Origin: Zelonia costaricensis
Lineage: Eukaryota > Euglenozoa > Kinetoplastea > Trypanosomatida > Trypanosomatidae
Assembly (NCBI GenBank): GCA_030849075.1
Contig: JASAOO010002953.1
Span: forward strand, 1 to 14,665
Length of the DNA: 14,665 bases
Reading direction: 5' to 3'
A program made the translations under genes and the position numbers. How positions within the stretch are numbered: position 1 is the stretch's first letter; every line of letters begins with the position of its first letter. This document shows positions 7,842 to 14,665 of the stretch, piece by piece. The notes under the pieces are model-generated. The model made no database searches. It was not told the DNA's origin and saw only the letters and a program-made list of their open reading frames with translations.

Positions 7842-8013
7842 GCGATTGCACACCGTGGGCTCCAAGGGACTATCTGAGCGCTCTTCACGCGTCTGGACGG
7901 CTCACAGCATCGCCGACGCACTGCAGGCACCTGCGGCCACCACAGAACGCGGACACGCCCACCCCCTCACTTCCCCTCAACACATCTCCCGTCCTCCTCG
8001 CACGAACGCGGGG

Positions 8014-10032
8014 TCACACAAACGTCCTGGTGCCCCACACCCGCAGCGAAGACAGCACACGGGACGGGTGCAGATTAAAGACGGGGTTGGTCGGCCGCAG
8101 CACCATCGACTCCGCCGCGGGTGAAGCAGCCGGCACGTCGAGCACAACGCCAAAGCTGCCGCCGGCCTTTACTGCGGTGAGGCTCTGCCGCGACGGCACG
8201 TAGCCGCGCGCAAACGCACGCCCGAGGTAGGTCGGCGCATCACTGCCAGGTCGCGTCTCGAAGGCGGCCGCGGCGTGGTTCAGGTACTGCAAGTTCTGCG
8301 CCGCACTCATGCCGGAGAGCGAGTAGCACGTGTGGTAGCCATCGTGCGCCGTGCCGGGCTTGTCCATGAGCCCGCCAATCGCCGCGTCCTGGCAGCAGCG
8401 CAGCACGTAGTCTTGAAGCTTGCGCTGGTTGAAGTACAGGTCCCCGACGTCAGCCATGAGAAAAGCCTGCCGAGCGCGCCACGCTGCCAGCTCCGTCGCC
8501 ACACCCTTCTCCACTTCTTCGGTCGACACCGATGCAGCAGTGTGCGTGTCACGCATCTCCCGTTCAAGGATAGCCTCGTACAGCGCCGCCTGCGACGACG
8601 CCTTCGACGTCGCGGCTCGCCGCACATTGTCGTCGGTGCTGAGAAATGCCTCCGTGACGTCTTCGCGACCCGACTGCGCCGTCTCCGCCGCATCCCACGC
8701 GGCGTCAGCGCTGGCTTGCAGGCTCGCCGCGTCCAGCAGCTGCGAAAGATCGAGTAGGAAGACCTCCCGCGCGCGAAGGCAGCGCTGCGCGGCGGGGCCG
8801 CCGTCCGCGCTGTCGTCGCCTCCAGAGAAGCACTTGGTGAAGGCCTCGACGGTGCGCAGCAGCACGTGGGAGGCGCCGATCCAGTGAGAGTAGCACGAGT
8901 CCACCAGTTTATTCGTTCGCCCGTTAAAGCCGCCTTCGCAGCTGAGCTGCCGCGCAGCCAACCAGCGACGCAGCGGGGCCTGGTGGACGAGGTGCGGCTG
9001 CTTCATGAGCAGCAGGGACGCAAGACCGCACTGCGTGTAGGCCCCATGCGCCTCCGCCGCGCTTGGGGCACACGTGAAGCCGCCCTCGTGTGTCTGACAC
9101 GCCGCCACGTAGCGCGCCGTCTGGAGGGTGAGGACCGGCACATCGCGGATGTCATCGACGTACTCGCGCGTGCCACTGCGAAGACCGCACGCCGCGCCGT
9201 CCGCGAAGGTGAGCGGGTCGTCCAGGCCAAGCAGCGTGGTCATCACCGCCGCGCAGTAGGACGCGCGAATGTCCGACTCCCCGCCCCCGTGCACGCGGAA
9301 GCCGCCGTCGTCGTTGCGCAGCGTGAGCAGCCACCGCTTGATTGCCGCGCGGGGCAGCCGCCGCAGCGACGCGCCCGCGTCGTGGCCGCTCAAGATGGCC
9401 AGCGCACACACCGCCGCGTAGGAGGCAGCCACGTGCGGCTCCTGGTGGATGGCGCCCCCCGCAAAGCCCATGACAGGGCGGTGGGGCGGCGCGGTGGCTG
9501 CCGCTTCCGGCGCAGCGTCGTCTGCTCGCGCTTCAGCCGCGGCTGTGAAGCCGACCTCGGCCTGGCACATCCGGTCTACGCAGAGACAGCTGTGCAGGAA
9601 GGCCACAATGTCGCTAGCCGGGACGCGCGCAAGCACGTCGCTCTCCAGCACGCCCAGCATGTCGGCCGCTTGCAGGGCCCAGTAGACGATCCACGGCCGC
9701 GCCGAGTACAGGCTCGCCATGCCGGGTGGCGCGGACTCGAGATTGTGCAATAGAAAGTCGGCATGTGCAGCCCGGTGCAGCTGCGGTGGGGCGTACACAT
9801 ACTTAGACCGTGGCGGCGAGGCGGCAGCGGCGGAGACGGTGCTCTCTACATTGCTGGGGTTGCCAGTGTCGTCGCCGTCGCTGTCGCTCTCGTCGTTGGC
9901 CAGTGCGTCCTTGTCGGGGTGGCGGCCCCAGAGTGCGTAGAGGTGCGGGTTGGTGCTGCGCAGGAAGTCGAGCAGGAGCAGCTCTGTGTTGCGCTGCGCC
10001 TCGACGGTGACGGTGTCGGGTGCGAGGTTCAT
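8014..10032 (-). CDS. Protein farnesyltransferase beta subunit
   Basis: This is the catalytic subunit of the cytosolic heterodimer that adds a C15 farnesyl group to CaaX-box cysteines of small GTPases and other proteins. The product has 672 residues against about 430 in mammals. The alpha-alpha barrel repeats are all visible: ARPWIVYW at 111-118 (Trp114 and Trp118 match the CaaX-pocket tryptophans), EPHVAASYAAV at 198-208, GGGESDIRASYC at 249-260, THEGGFT at 314-320, EAHGAYTQCGLA at 327-338, CEGGFNGRTNKLVDSCYS at 365-382 and MDKPGTAHDGYHTCYSLSG at 556-574. The zinc ligands are present as Asp378, Cys380 and His567. The C-terminal RPTNPVFNLHP at 646-656 is also typical. Extra length lies in an acidic N-terminal linker (about 41-76), a smaller Ala-rich insert (163-186) and a helical insert of about 140 residues (about 393-534). 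HGGGESD rather than a geranylgeranyltransferase pattern supports farnesyltransferase. The frame is open to a GTG at 10644, but those codons lie over the splice region; the ATG at 10032 follows the predicted acceptor. Confidence 0.94.
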   Translation of the reverse strand: MNLAPDTVTVEAQRNTELLLLDFLRSTNPHLYALWGRHPDKDALANDESDSDGDDTGNPSNVESTVSAAAASPPRSKYVYAPPQLHRAAHADFLLHNLESAPPGMASLYSARPWIVYWALQAADMLGVLESDVLARVPASDIVAFLHSCLCVDRMCQAEVGFTAAAEARADDAAPEAAATAPPHRPVMGFAGGAIHQEPHVAASYAAVCALAILSGHDAGASLRRLPRAAIKRWLLTLRNDDGGFRVHGGGESDIRASYCAAVMTTLLGLDDPLTFADGAACGLRSGTREYVDDIRDVPVLTLQTARYVAACQTHEGGFTCAPSAAEAHGAYTQCGLASLLLMKQPHLVHQAPLRRWLAARQLSCEGGFNGRTNKLVDSCYSHWIGASHVLLRTVEAFTKCFSGGDDSADGGPAAQRCLRAREVFLLDLSQLLDAASLQASADAAWDAAETAQSGREDVTEAFLSTDDNVRRAATSKASSQAALYEAILEREMRDTHTAASVSTEEVEKGVATELAAWRARQAFLMADVGDLYFNQRKLQDYVLRCCQDAAIGGLMDKPGTAHDGYHTCYSLSGMSAAQNLQYLNHAAAAFETRPGSDAPTYLGRAFARGYVPSRQSLTAVKAGGSFGVVLDVPAASPAAESMVLRPTNPVFNLHPSRVLSSLRVWGTRTFV

Positions 10033-10060
10033 CGTGGAAAAGCAAAACGGAAGAGACGGG

Positions 10061-10172
10061 CTGCGGCACGAGGTGGTGGGGTGGGGAGGGTGTGCACTGC
10101 TGTACGGTGTCATCATGAGTTGGGGGAGTGCAAAGGGGGGAGGTAGCAGTGCAGGAGAGAGAGAGGACGAGC
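10061..10172 (-). promoter_or_regulatory. Candidate spliced-leader acceptors and polypyrimidine tract for farnesyltransferase beta
   Basis: The transcribed strand is C/T-rich with no AG apart from one GTAGC-complement-free stretch down to the first good acceptor at 10101-10100 (context GTACAG); the best tract is 10172-10102. A second C/T tract leads to another AG at 10062-10061 (context GCCGCAG). Both give a short 5' UTR (28 to 67 nt) without an upstream ATG, and both exclude the in-frame codons upstream of 10032. Confidence 0.5.
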
Positions 10173-11111
10173 GACTGGGTGGGCAGGAACATTCCGCACT
10201 GTCCCACACACCAGCCGTGCACGCGTCCTCCAGGTGGCGGTACACAAGACACATGTGCTCGGCACCGCACTGCACGCCGCTGAGGAGTGGGAGAGGAGGC
10301 TGGGAACGGAAAGGGGGGTGGGGTGGGTAGGACGGAGCGCTGAAGATGCCGCCGCCATCCAAGCCCACTGCGCACGCTGGTCGAAGCGGAGCACGTCCTT
10401 CTGCCGTCGTCGTGCAGGGCATTCCCGCCGGGGTGCGACGCAGACCGCCCCTCCTCCGTCTCCGCTCGCGAGGAGCCAAACTGCACATGCTTAAGGGTTG
10501 ATATATGCTGGGAAGCGCTCCCCATTCGATAGCGTGCCAACCACGATAGCCACAACAGGCACCAAACCACCCTCGTCGTCTCTCGAACAACTCTTCAACA
10601 AGGACAAGAGAAACAACACACAACTTCCGATCCACAGCATCCACTGTTGATCAAGAAATCCACACGCGGCTGCACCTACACCGCGGCACACGTCGACACC
10701 GTGGTCTGTGACTGCCGCCGCGCAAGCAGCTCCAACACGCCCCCCAAAATCCCTCCACACTCGCGCATCTTCGACATCCTTCCATGAGGGCTGCGTGCCT
10801 GTAGAAGGGACTGGACCGGCTGGTGAGTCGGCGGTGCTTTGCCCTGGCCTTCTTCTTCTTCGACTGCCCTTCCGCAGAGGCGGGGGCGGCGAAGACACCA
10901 CCATGTGTTGGCGTGAGAACAACAAAAAAAAAAGAAGAGCGTCTGGCGGGCTAAGATGTGCCGAGACCCGCTCTAGACGGTGTGGTGGTGTGGTAGGGGG
11001 GTTGGGGGCGGACCAGCTGGGACGGACAGGTGCGTGTGGCGCAGGTGCGAAGCAAACGCACGCGGTTTCCTCTCAAGCGTACATCGACCGACGTGTCACC
11101 CCCCCTCCCCC

Positions 11112-11140
11112 CCATATACACACTCACACACACACACACG
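11112..11140. repeat. CA-rich microsatellite
   Basis: A (CA)n tract interrupted by CATATA and CTCA. It lies in the expected 3' UTR of the membrane glycoprotein gene, read as GU repeats in the transcript. Confidence 0.8.
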
Positions 11141-11362
11141 AGTGAGAATAAAAGGAGATGAGGCGCGGCACGGTAAGAAGTGAATGGCCGCAGGTCACAA
11201 AACGGAACAGTTCGGTCGATCAACCACCAAACGCCCGTGGGCACATCGTGAGCTGATGGAGGGACGAGGAGAGTGGGGGGGGGGACTTGCAGGTGGAGTG
11301 GGTGCTCGTAAGGCGTAGCAAGATGGACAAGCAAAAGACCGAGAGGTTGATTCAAACAACAA

Positions 11363-11437
11363 AATGAAGAACACACACACACACACACACACCCACAAGC
11401 ACAAGCACAAGCGCGAGCACACACACACGTACACACA
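11363..11437. repeat. Compound (AC)n plus AAGCAC repeat
   Basis: A perfect (AC)n tract of about 20 nt is followed by three near-exact CACAAG units and then further (AC)n with one CGTAC interruption. It is the longest simple-repeat block in the window and lies in untranslated sequence. Confidence 0.85.
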
Positions 11438-11951
11438 CGCAGGCTGAAAAAAAAGAGGACGTGAGGTGCGCAAAGGAAACTACAAAGCCAGAGAGAGAAA
11501 GCGTGATGAAGACGGAGCATGAGACACGGCGCATGAGGTGTATGGGGTGGGGGAGGGGGAGGGGTCGGTACAAGTGGAAGCTGCGCCACAGAGAGCAAAC
11601 GAAGAAACAACAAAAAAAAAGACGAGGAGAAGCCCGAGCTCACACAGAGGGTGGCAAGAGGTGCCGACAGACGCGTTGGGGAGGGGAGGTGGGTGGGACG
11701 GCGTGTGAGAGCACGAGAGAGAGAGAGACAGTCGCACAAGTAGCCATCCCGTGCGGAGGACCGGTGCCGCACTACCATCACCACCACCACCATCACTGCT
11801 CACGCGCCTTGATGATGGCTGGCGGCTGCGGAAACCCACGTATACAGTGTGCTCTCATCTCACGCTACAGGCAGATATGCCCTTTCTCCGCCGTTGCTCC
11901 CCACCTCCTCCTAATCAGGCCGCCGCGGCGCTGTCACATAACGGGGTGGCT

Positions 11952-12887
11952 CTACAGGCTCTTGCCGTTAAGGCCATTGAGGTCGGTCGCGCGAGACCCG
12001 TTGAAGTCCTGCATCTCACGGCTGTCCGCGCCTTCCCGCGAGGTGTAGCCGTCGGCGCCCGTCGGCTTCATCGTGGTCGAGTACGACGGCGTCGGTGCCG
12101 GCGTGGGGCCGGTGGTGTCGGCGCCGAGGTTGTAGTGCTCCGTGAACGTGGCGCTGCCCTGCTGCTTCATGTCGCCGCGAACGGCCTGGATGGCGCGGTC
12201 GATGATGCTGTGGTTGCGGTTGGCGTGCCGGCTGTCACACACACAGACGCACACGGCAACCCCGACGAGGGACAGCACGGCAACACCGATGAGAACACCG
12301 AACACCGCGTAGAGGGCGGCGGAGTTCGAGGTGATGTTGGAGATGTAGCTGCCATCCTTGCCCGTGCTGTTCTTATCCGGATCAGCGATGCCGGGGAAGT
12401 TGGTGACCATCAGGCTCGACCTGACGCCGGCGGAGGTGAGGTCCACAAGATTAGGGCTCATCACTGTTGTCTTGGCCCACCCGCACAGCTGCACCTGCAT
12501 GTACACGTTGGTGTAACTTGCGTTCTGGTTGTTTGCCGAGCCGCTCGTGCAAGACATGGTGTTGTTCAGCGTGCTGACTGCCACACCGCACCAGTTCACG
12601 AGAGACACACAACTGAGACTTGTGATGGCGCTGTCGGCGGCCGCGTACAGCTTGTACAGCGTGGCGGAGAAGCTGTTTCCGTCGAAGTCGCTGGGGCTCG
12701 TCTTGGCCAGCAAGACCACCTTCTGAGCGCCTTGCAGTGCGTTGACCGCAACATCGGCGTTGACGTATTCAGACGCGTTGTAGCTCACGGTCGCCGTGGT
12801 GGGAGTGGATAGCGCGCACATCACGGCTGCAAGCAGCAGAATTGCCACGGCCGTGAGACGGGCAGCAGGGACGGTGGTAAAGCGCAT
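11952..12887 (-). CDS. Type I membrane glycoprotein of unknown function
   Basis: The protein has 311 residues. I do not recognise its family. Residues 1-32 form a classic signal peptide (basic MRFTTVPAAR, then a Leu/Ala-rich core, cleavage probably near Ala26-Ala32). The ectodomain (about 33-188) has four cysteines (93, 100, 113, 135), enough for two disulfides, and five N-glycosylation sequons (Asn37, 108, 122, 173, 184). A membrane span follows at about 190-216, whose cytosolic end reads CVCVC (213-217), a likely palmitoylation site. The tail of about 94 residues has a Pro/Thr-rich middle (260-275) and ends in a polar NG-rich stretch. The ATG at 12887 is used because it starts the signal peptide and follows the predicted acceptor by 28 nt; the longer frame begins only at a TTG. 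It probably sits at the cell surface or in the endomembrane system. Confidence 0.85.
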   Translation of the reverse strand: MRFTTVPAARLTAVAILLLAAVMCALSTPTTATVSYNASEYVNADVAVNALQGAQKVVLLAKTSPSDFDGNSFSATLYKLYAAADSAITSLSCVSLVNWCGVAVSTLNNTMSCTSGSANNQNASYTNVYMQVQLCGWAKTTVMSPNLVDLTSAGVRSSLMVTNFPGIADPDKNSTGKDGSYISNITSNSAALYAVFGVLIGVAVLSLVGVAVCVCVCDSRHANRNHSIIDRAIQAVRGDMKQQGSATFTEHYNLGADTTGPTPAPTPSYSTTMKPTGADGYTSREGADSREMQDFNGSRATDLNGLNGKSL

Positions 12888-12914
12888 CGCAACTGGCCGT
12901 GTGTGTGGATCCGC

Positions 12915-12977
12915 CTGAGACACAGTCACACCGAGAGTGATGTAAAACAATCAAACAAACAAGTAAACAAACAAGTG
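12915..12977 (-). promoter_or_regulatory. Candidate spliced-leader acceptor and T-rich tract for the membrane glycoprotein gene
   Basis: The transcribed strand reads a T-rich tract from about 12977 to 12946, and the first AG after it is at 12916-12915 (context GTCTCAG). This gives a 27-nt 5' UTR without an upstream ATG and is the clearest acceptor in the window. The tract contains a 12-nt unit ACTTGTTTGTTT twice in tandem (12953-12976). Confidence 0.6.
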
Positions 12978-13051
12978 AATGATGTGGAGGGCGAGCGAGA
13001 CACGTTGGACGACTTCTGCGCTACACCACGAAGGTCAGCACGACTACGTGA

Positions 13052-13074
13052 CTGTGTGTGTGTGTGTGTGTGTG
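13052..13074. repeat. (TG)n microsatellite
   Basis: A near-perfect TG run of about 22 nt upstream of the membrane glycoprotein gene; the transcript reads (CA)n, next to its splice signals. Confidence 0.85.
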
Positions 13075-14574
13075 GGCACAGATGGAGACTGATGCGCAGC
13101 AGGGCCGAGTAGCGAGAGGGGAGCACCGATCTAGTGAGGAGGTGGGCTGGGGAAGAGCGAAATCTGTAAAGGGCACTTTTTCCGTAGCAAGAACACGCGA
13201 ACAGGCACACAAAAAAGGAGCGGGTCGCGATGTTGTGACGAGTTGGGCATGTGTTGCACTCACACGGCGGTGATGTGGGAGAGCGTGAAAAGCAGAGAGG
13301 AGCAAGGAGGTGGGGAGGCAGGGAGTGAAATGCGAGGAGGCGGACATGCACACCCGGATGAAGCAGAAGGGAAAGAGGGACTGCGGGGGGAGTGAAGGTC
13401 GATTCTGTGCTCGACGAGCACTTCGTGGAGAGCGCAAGACCGGCGTGTCTTTCACGGCTGCCGCTCGATACACGATCAGAGGAAGTGAGGGTCCTCCCGG
13501 AGGAGGGGGCGTTCAAAGACGGCGCCCCAACGCCTCAGCCCTTCAGCGCCTGGAGGAGGAGATGCACTCACGCGACTGCGACGCGCGAGTCGGCAAACCT
13601 TGTCACGTGCTGTAGGTCAGCTTTGTGCGGCAGTCTGCGCCTCCATTAATCCGCTCTCAGATTTGGTGGAAGAAACAAACAAAAAAAGAAGTGGGGAAAC
13701 AGAAAAGAGATTGAAGTGGCGTCTTTAGAGCACAATAACCATCTCGGTGCTGGCAACCCTCTACTCACCCAATACAAGAAAAGATGCACGTGCGCAGGCA
13801 CGCACACAGACACAGACAACCATAACTCACACAAACACAAACTCCAATTGCACACTGGCCGATGTACTACACACACCGCACTCACAGATCGGTCGTTAAA
13901 ACAGCAAACAGCAAGCAGAAGCAAACAAGAGAGGCCCACACTACAGCCAGAGGCACGCCAGAATAGCCGAGAAGAAGGAAACAAAAATTAGCAACGAACA
14001 GCGAACGATAAATGCATTTAGGCACATCAGAGTCTCGGCGCTGCGCGCCCGTCAGCGAGCAGCAACGGCGCCGAAAGAAAAGGCTTAAAAACACAAAGCG
14101 TGAAGCTGCGAGCTGCTTAGAGGAGAAAAGGGAGAAAAGGAGGAGGGGGAGGGAAGAGCGAGAGGGCAGGTGGACCGCACAGCAGTCGTCAAGCGCATAC
14201 CTCGCAGGCTACGGTGTGACGTAGAACCCACAAGAGCCCCGCCCGAAGACCGCGCCATGGGCCCGGAGACCCGTTCAACTCCGCATCCCCGCCCCTTCAT
14301 AGTACATCCGGTCTACGGGACCTTCAGGGAGCCGGCCACCTTGAAAAGCAAGAAGAAAACAGTGAGCATGATCACACCAGAGGGCACACACGAAGAAATA
14401 TGACCATACCAAACCAGCATCGCGTTCGTAAACACACATACACACACGGACCCGTTCGGCACCAGGTAAACACATACTGTCGAGCAGTTCCTTACGCCGC
14501 CGGCGGAAGACGTAGAGCACCGCACGTGTCGCTCCCTGTGGGGCAACTACATGGGGCACACCACCACGCTACTT

Positions 14575-14664
14575 TCAACAGTCGTCGTGCAGCTTCTTCG
14601 CCTTCGACGGCCTGTTGCGGCTGCGTGCGTAGGCATTGATGGAGTACATGGTCTTGAGCAGCCG
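14575..14664 (-). CDS. C-terminal 29 residues of an unidentified protein, partial
   Basis: The frame enters from the right edge and ends at a TGA at 14575-14577. It reads RLLKTMYSINAY, then ARSRNRPSKAKK, then LHDDC. It has no stop across the visible 29 codons, GC-rich third positions and a basic tail (RSRNRPSKAKK). I do not recognise the family. Position and strand fit the expected upstream neighbour of the membrane glycoprotein gene, at a spacing normal for this window. It is called a gene mainly from codon use and strand agreement, so it could still be a chance frame. Confidence 0.55.
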   Translation of the reverse strand, partial: RLLKTMYSINAYARSRNRPSKAKKLHDDC

Positions 14665-14665
14665 C

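Larger units (their letters stand above)
7427..8013 (-). other. Intergenic region: 3' UTR of farnesyltransferase beta and splice signals of COG7
   Basis: This is the shortest spacer here (587 nt) and holds no believable gene. It contains a C10 run on the transcribed strand just before the COG7 start (7432-7441), a (TG)n tract near 7549-7559, a C/T-rich splice tract at 7602-7680 and an (AC)10 tract at 7822-7841. Confidence 0.7.
10033..11951 (-). other. Intergenic region: 3' UTR of the membrane glycoprotein and splice signals of farnesyltransferase beta
   Basis: This is the longest spacer (1.9 kb). The farnesyltransferase splice signals occupy about 10033-10330, where the + strand is G/A-rich. 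Next come a lower-GC mixed stretch (10490-10780), CA-rich tracts at 11112-11140 and 11363-11437, short A-runs, and a (CAY)n stretch at 11775-11796. One 137-codon ATG frame (10491-10904) contains a hydrophobic segment, but codon use is poor and I do not call it a gene. Nothing else stands out. Confidence 0.6.
12888..14574 (-). other. Intergenic region: 3' UTR of the right-edge gene and splice signals of the membrane glycoprotein
   Basis: This 1.7 kb spacer has no convincing gene. It holds the T-rich splice tract near 12950, a (TG)n tract at about 13052-13074, a purine-rich + strand stretch (13270-13400), and an A-rich, lower-GC part (13650-14000). The small frames in it start at TTG or GTG, or have no recognisable content. 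Confidence 0.65.

Noticed and set aside
8866..9753. 295-codon plus-strand frame opposite farnesyltransferase beta
   Set aside because: It is antisense to conserved farnesyltransferase repeats and Arg/Ala/Val-rich as expected for a shadow frame; no motif seen.
10033..10644. 204 extra in-frame codons upstream of farnesyltransferase beta
   Set aside because: The extension begins at GTG, reads through the polypyrimidine tract and acceptor sites, is low-complexity, and has no family similarity. Conserved sequence begins only after Met at 10032.
11751..12812. 353-codon plus-strand frame opposite the membrane glycoprotein
   Set aside because: It overlaps a gene with a signal peptide, sequons and a membrane span, and its own product is Arg/Val/His-rich without any domain.
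12888..12950. 21-residue N-terminal extension of the membrane glycoprotein
   Set aside because: It starts at TTG, lies across the acceptor site, and would bury the signal peptide internally.
13646..13984. 112-codon minus-strand frame rich in Cys, Leu and Phe that looks like a membrane protein
   Set aside because: It starts at TTG, and its hydrophobicity comes from T-rich UTR sequence read in frame; there is no start or acceptor arrangement like that of the real genes.
14216..14290. Possible tRNA-like B-box (GTTCAACTCC) near 14273
   Set aside because: No A-box at the right distance and no cloverleaf could be drawn around it.

Overview
The window looks like a piece of nuclear chromosome from a trypanosomatid flagellate of the Leishmania group (Leishmaniinae). 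All six supported genes are intronless and lie on the minus strand, the coding sequence is GC-rich, and the genes are separated by 0.6 to 1.9 kb of low-complexity DNA. On the transcribed strand those spacers are rich in C/T tracts followed by AG, as expected for spliced-leader trans-splicing, and they carry many (CA)n/(GT)n and homopolymer runs. I cannot fix the genus or species from the sequence alone.

Transcription runs from the right edge to the left, as one segment of a polycistronic unit. In that order the window holds: the last 29 codons of an unidentified basic protein (14575-14665); a small type I membrane glycoprotein with a signal peptide, one membrane span and a CVCVC cluster (11952-12887); the beta subunit of protein farnesyltransferase (8014-10032); subunit 7 of the conserved oligomeric Golgi complex (4475-7426); a PhoD-like metallophosphatase-fold protein anchored in a membrane (1053-3038); and the first 89 codons of a xi-class glutathione transferase / glutathionyl-hydroquinone reductase (1-268).

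Several long open frames begin at TTG or GTG far upstream of the real start. I set starts at the first ATG downstream of a plausible splice acceptor (3038 for the PhoD-like gene, 10032 for farnesyltransferase beta, 12887 for the membrane glycoprotein). In all five genes with a visible 5' end, no ATG lies between the predicted acceptor and the chosen start.

Neighbouring genes in such units need not share a function, so the common link to the secretory and membrane-protein system (COG7, a protein with an ER-retrieval tail, a surface-type glycoprotein, a prenyltransferase) may be chance. The most unusual gene is the PhoD-like one. It keeps the family framework, but nearly every residue expected to hold the metals is replaced, and its C-terminus reads KLKQD, a KXKXX di-lysine ER-retrieval signal. 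That suggests a non-catalytic, ER-resident member of the family. I saw no mobile element, CRISPR array, tRNA or rRNA.
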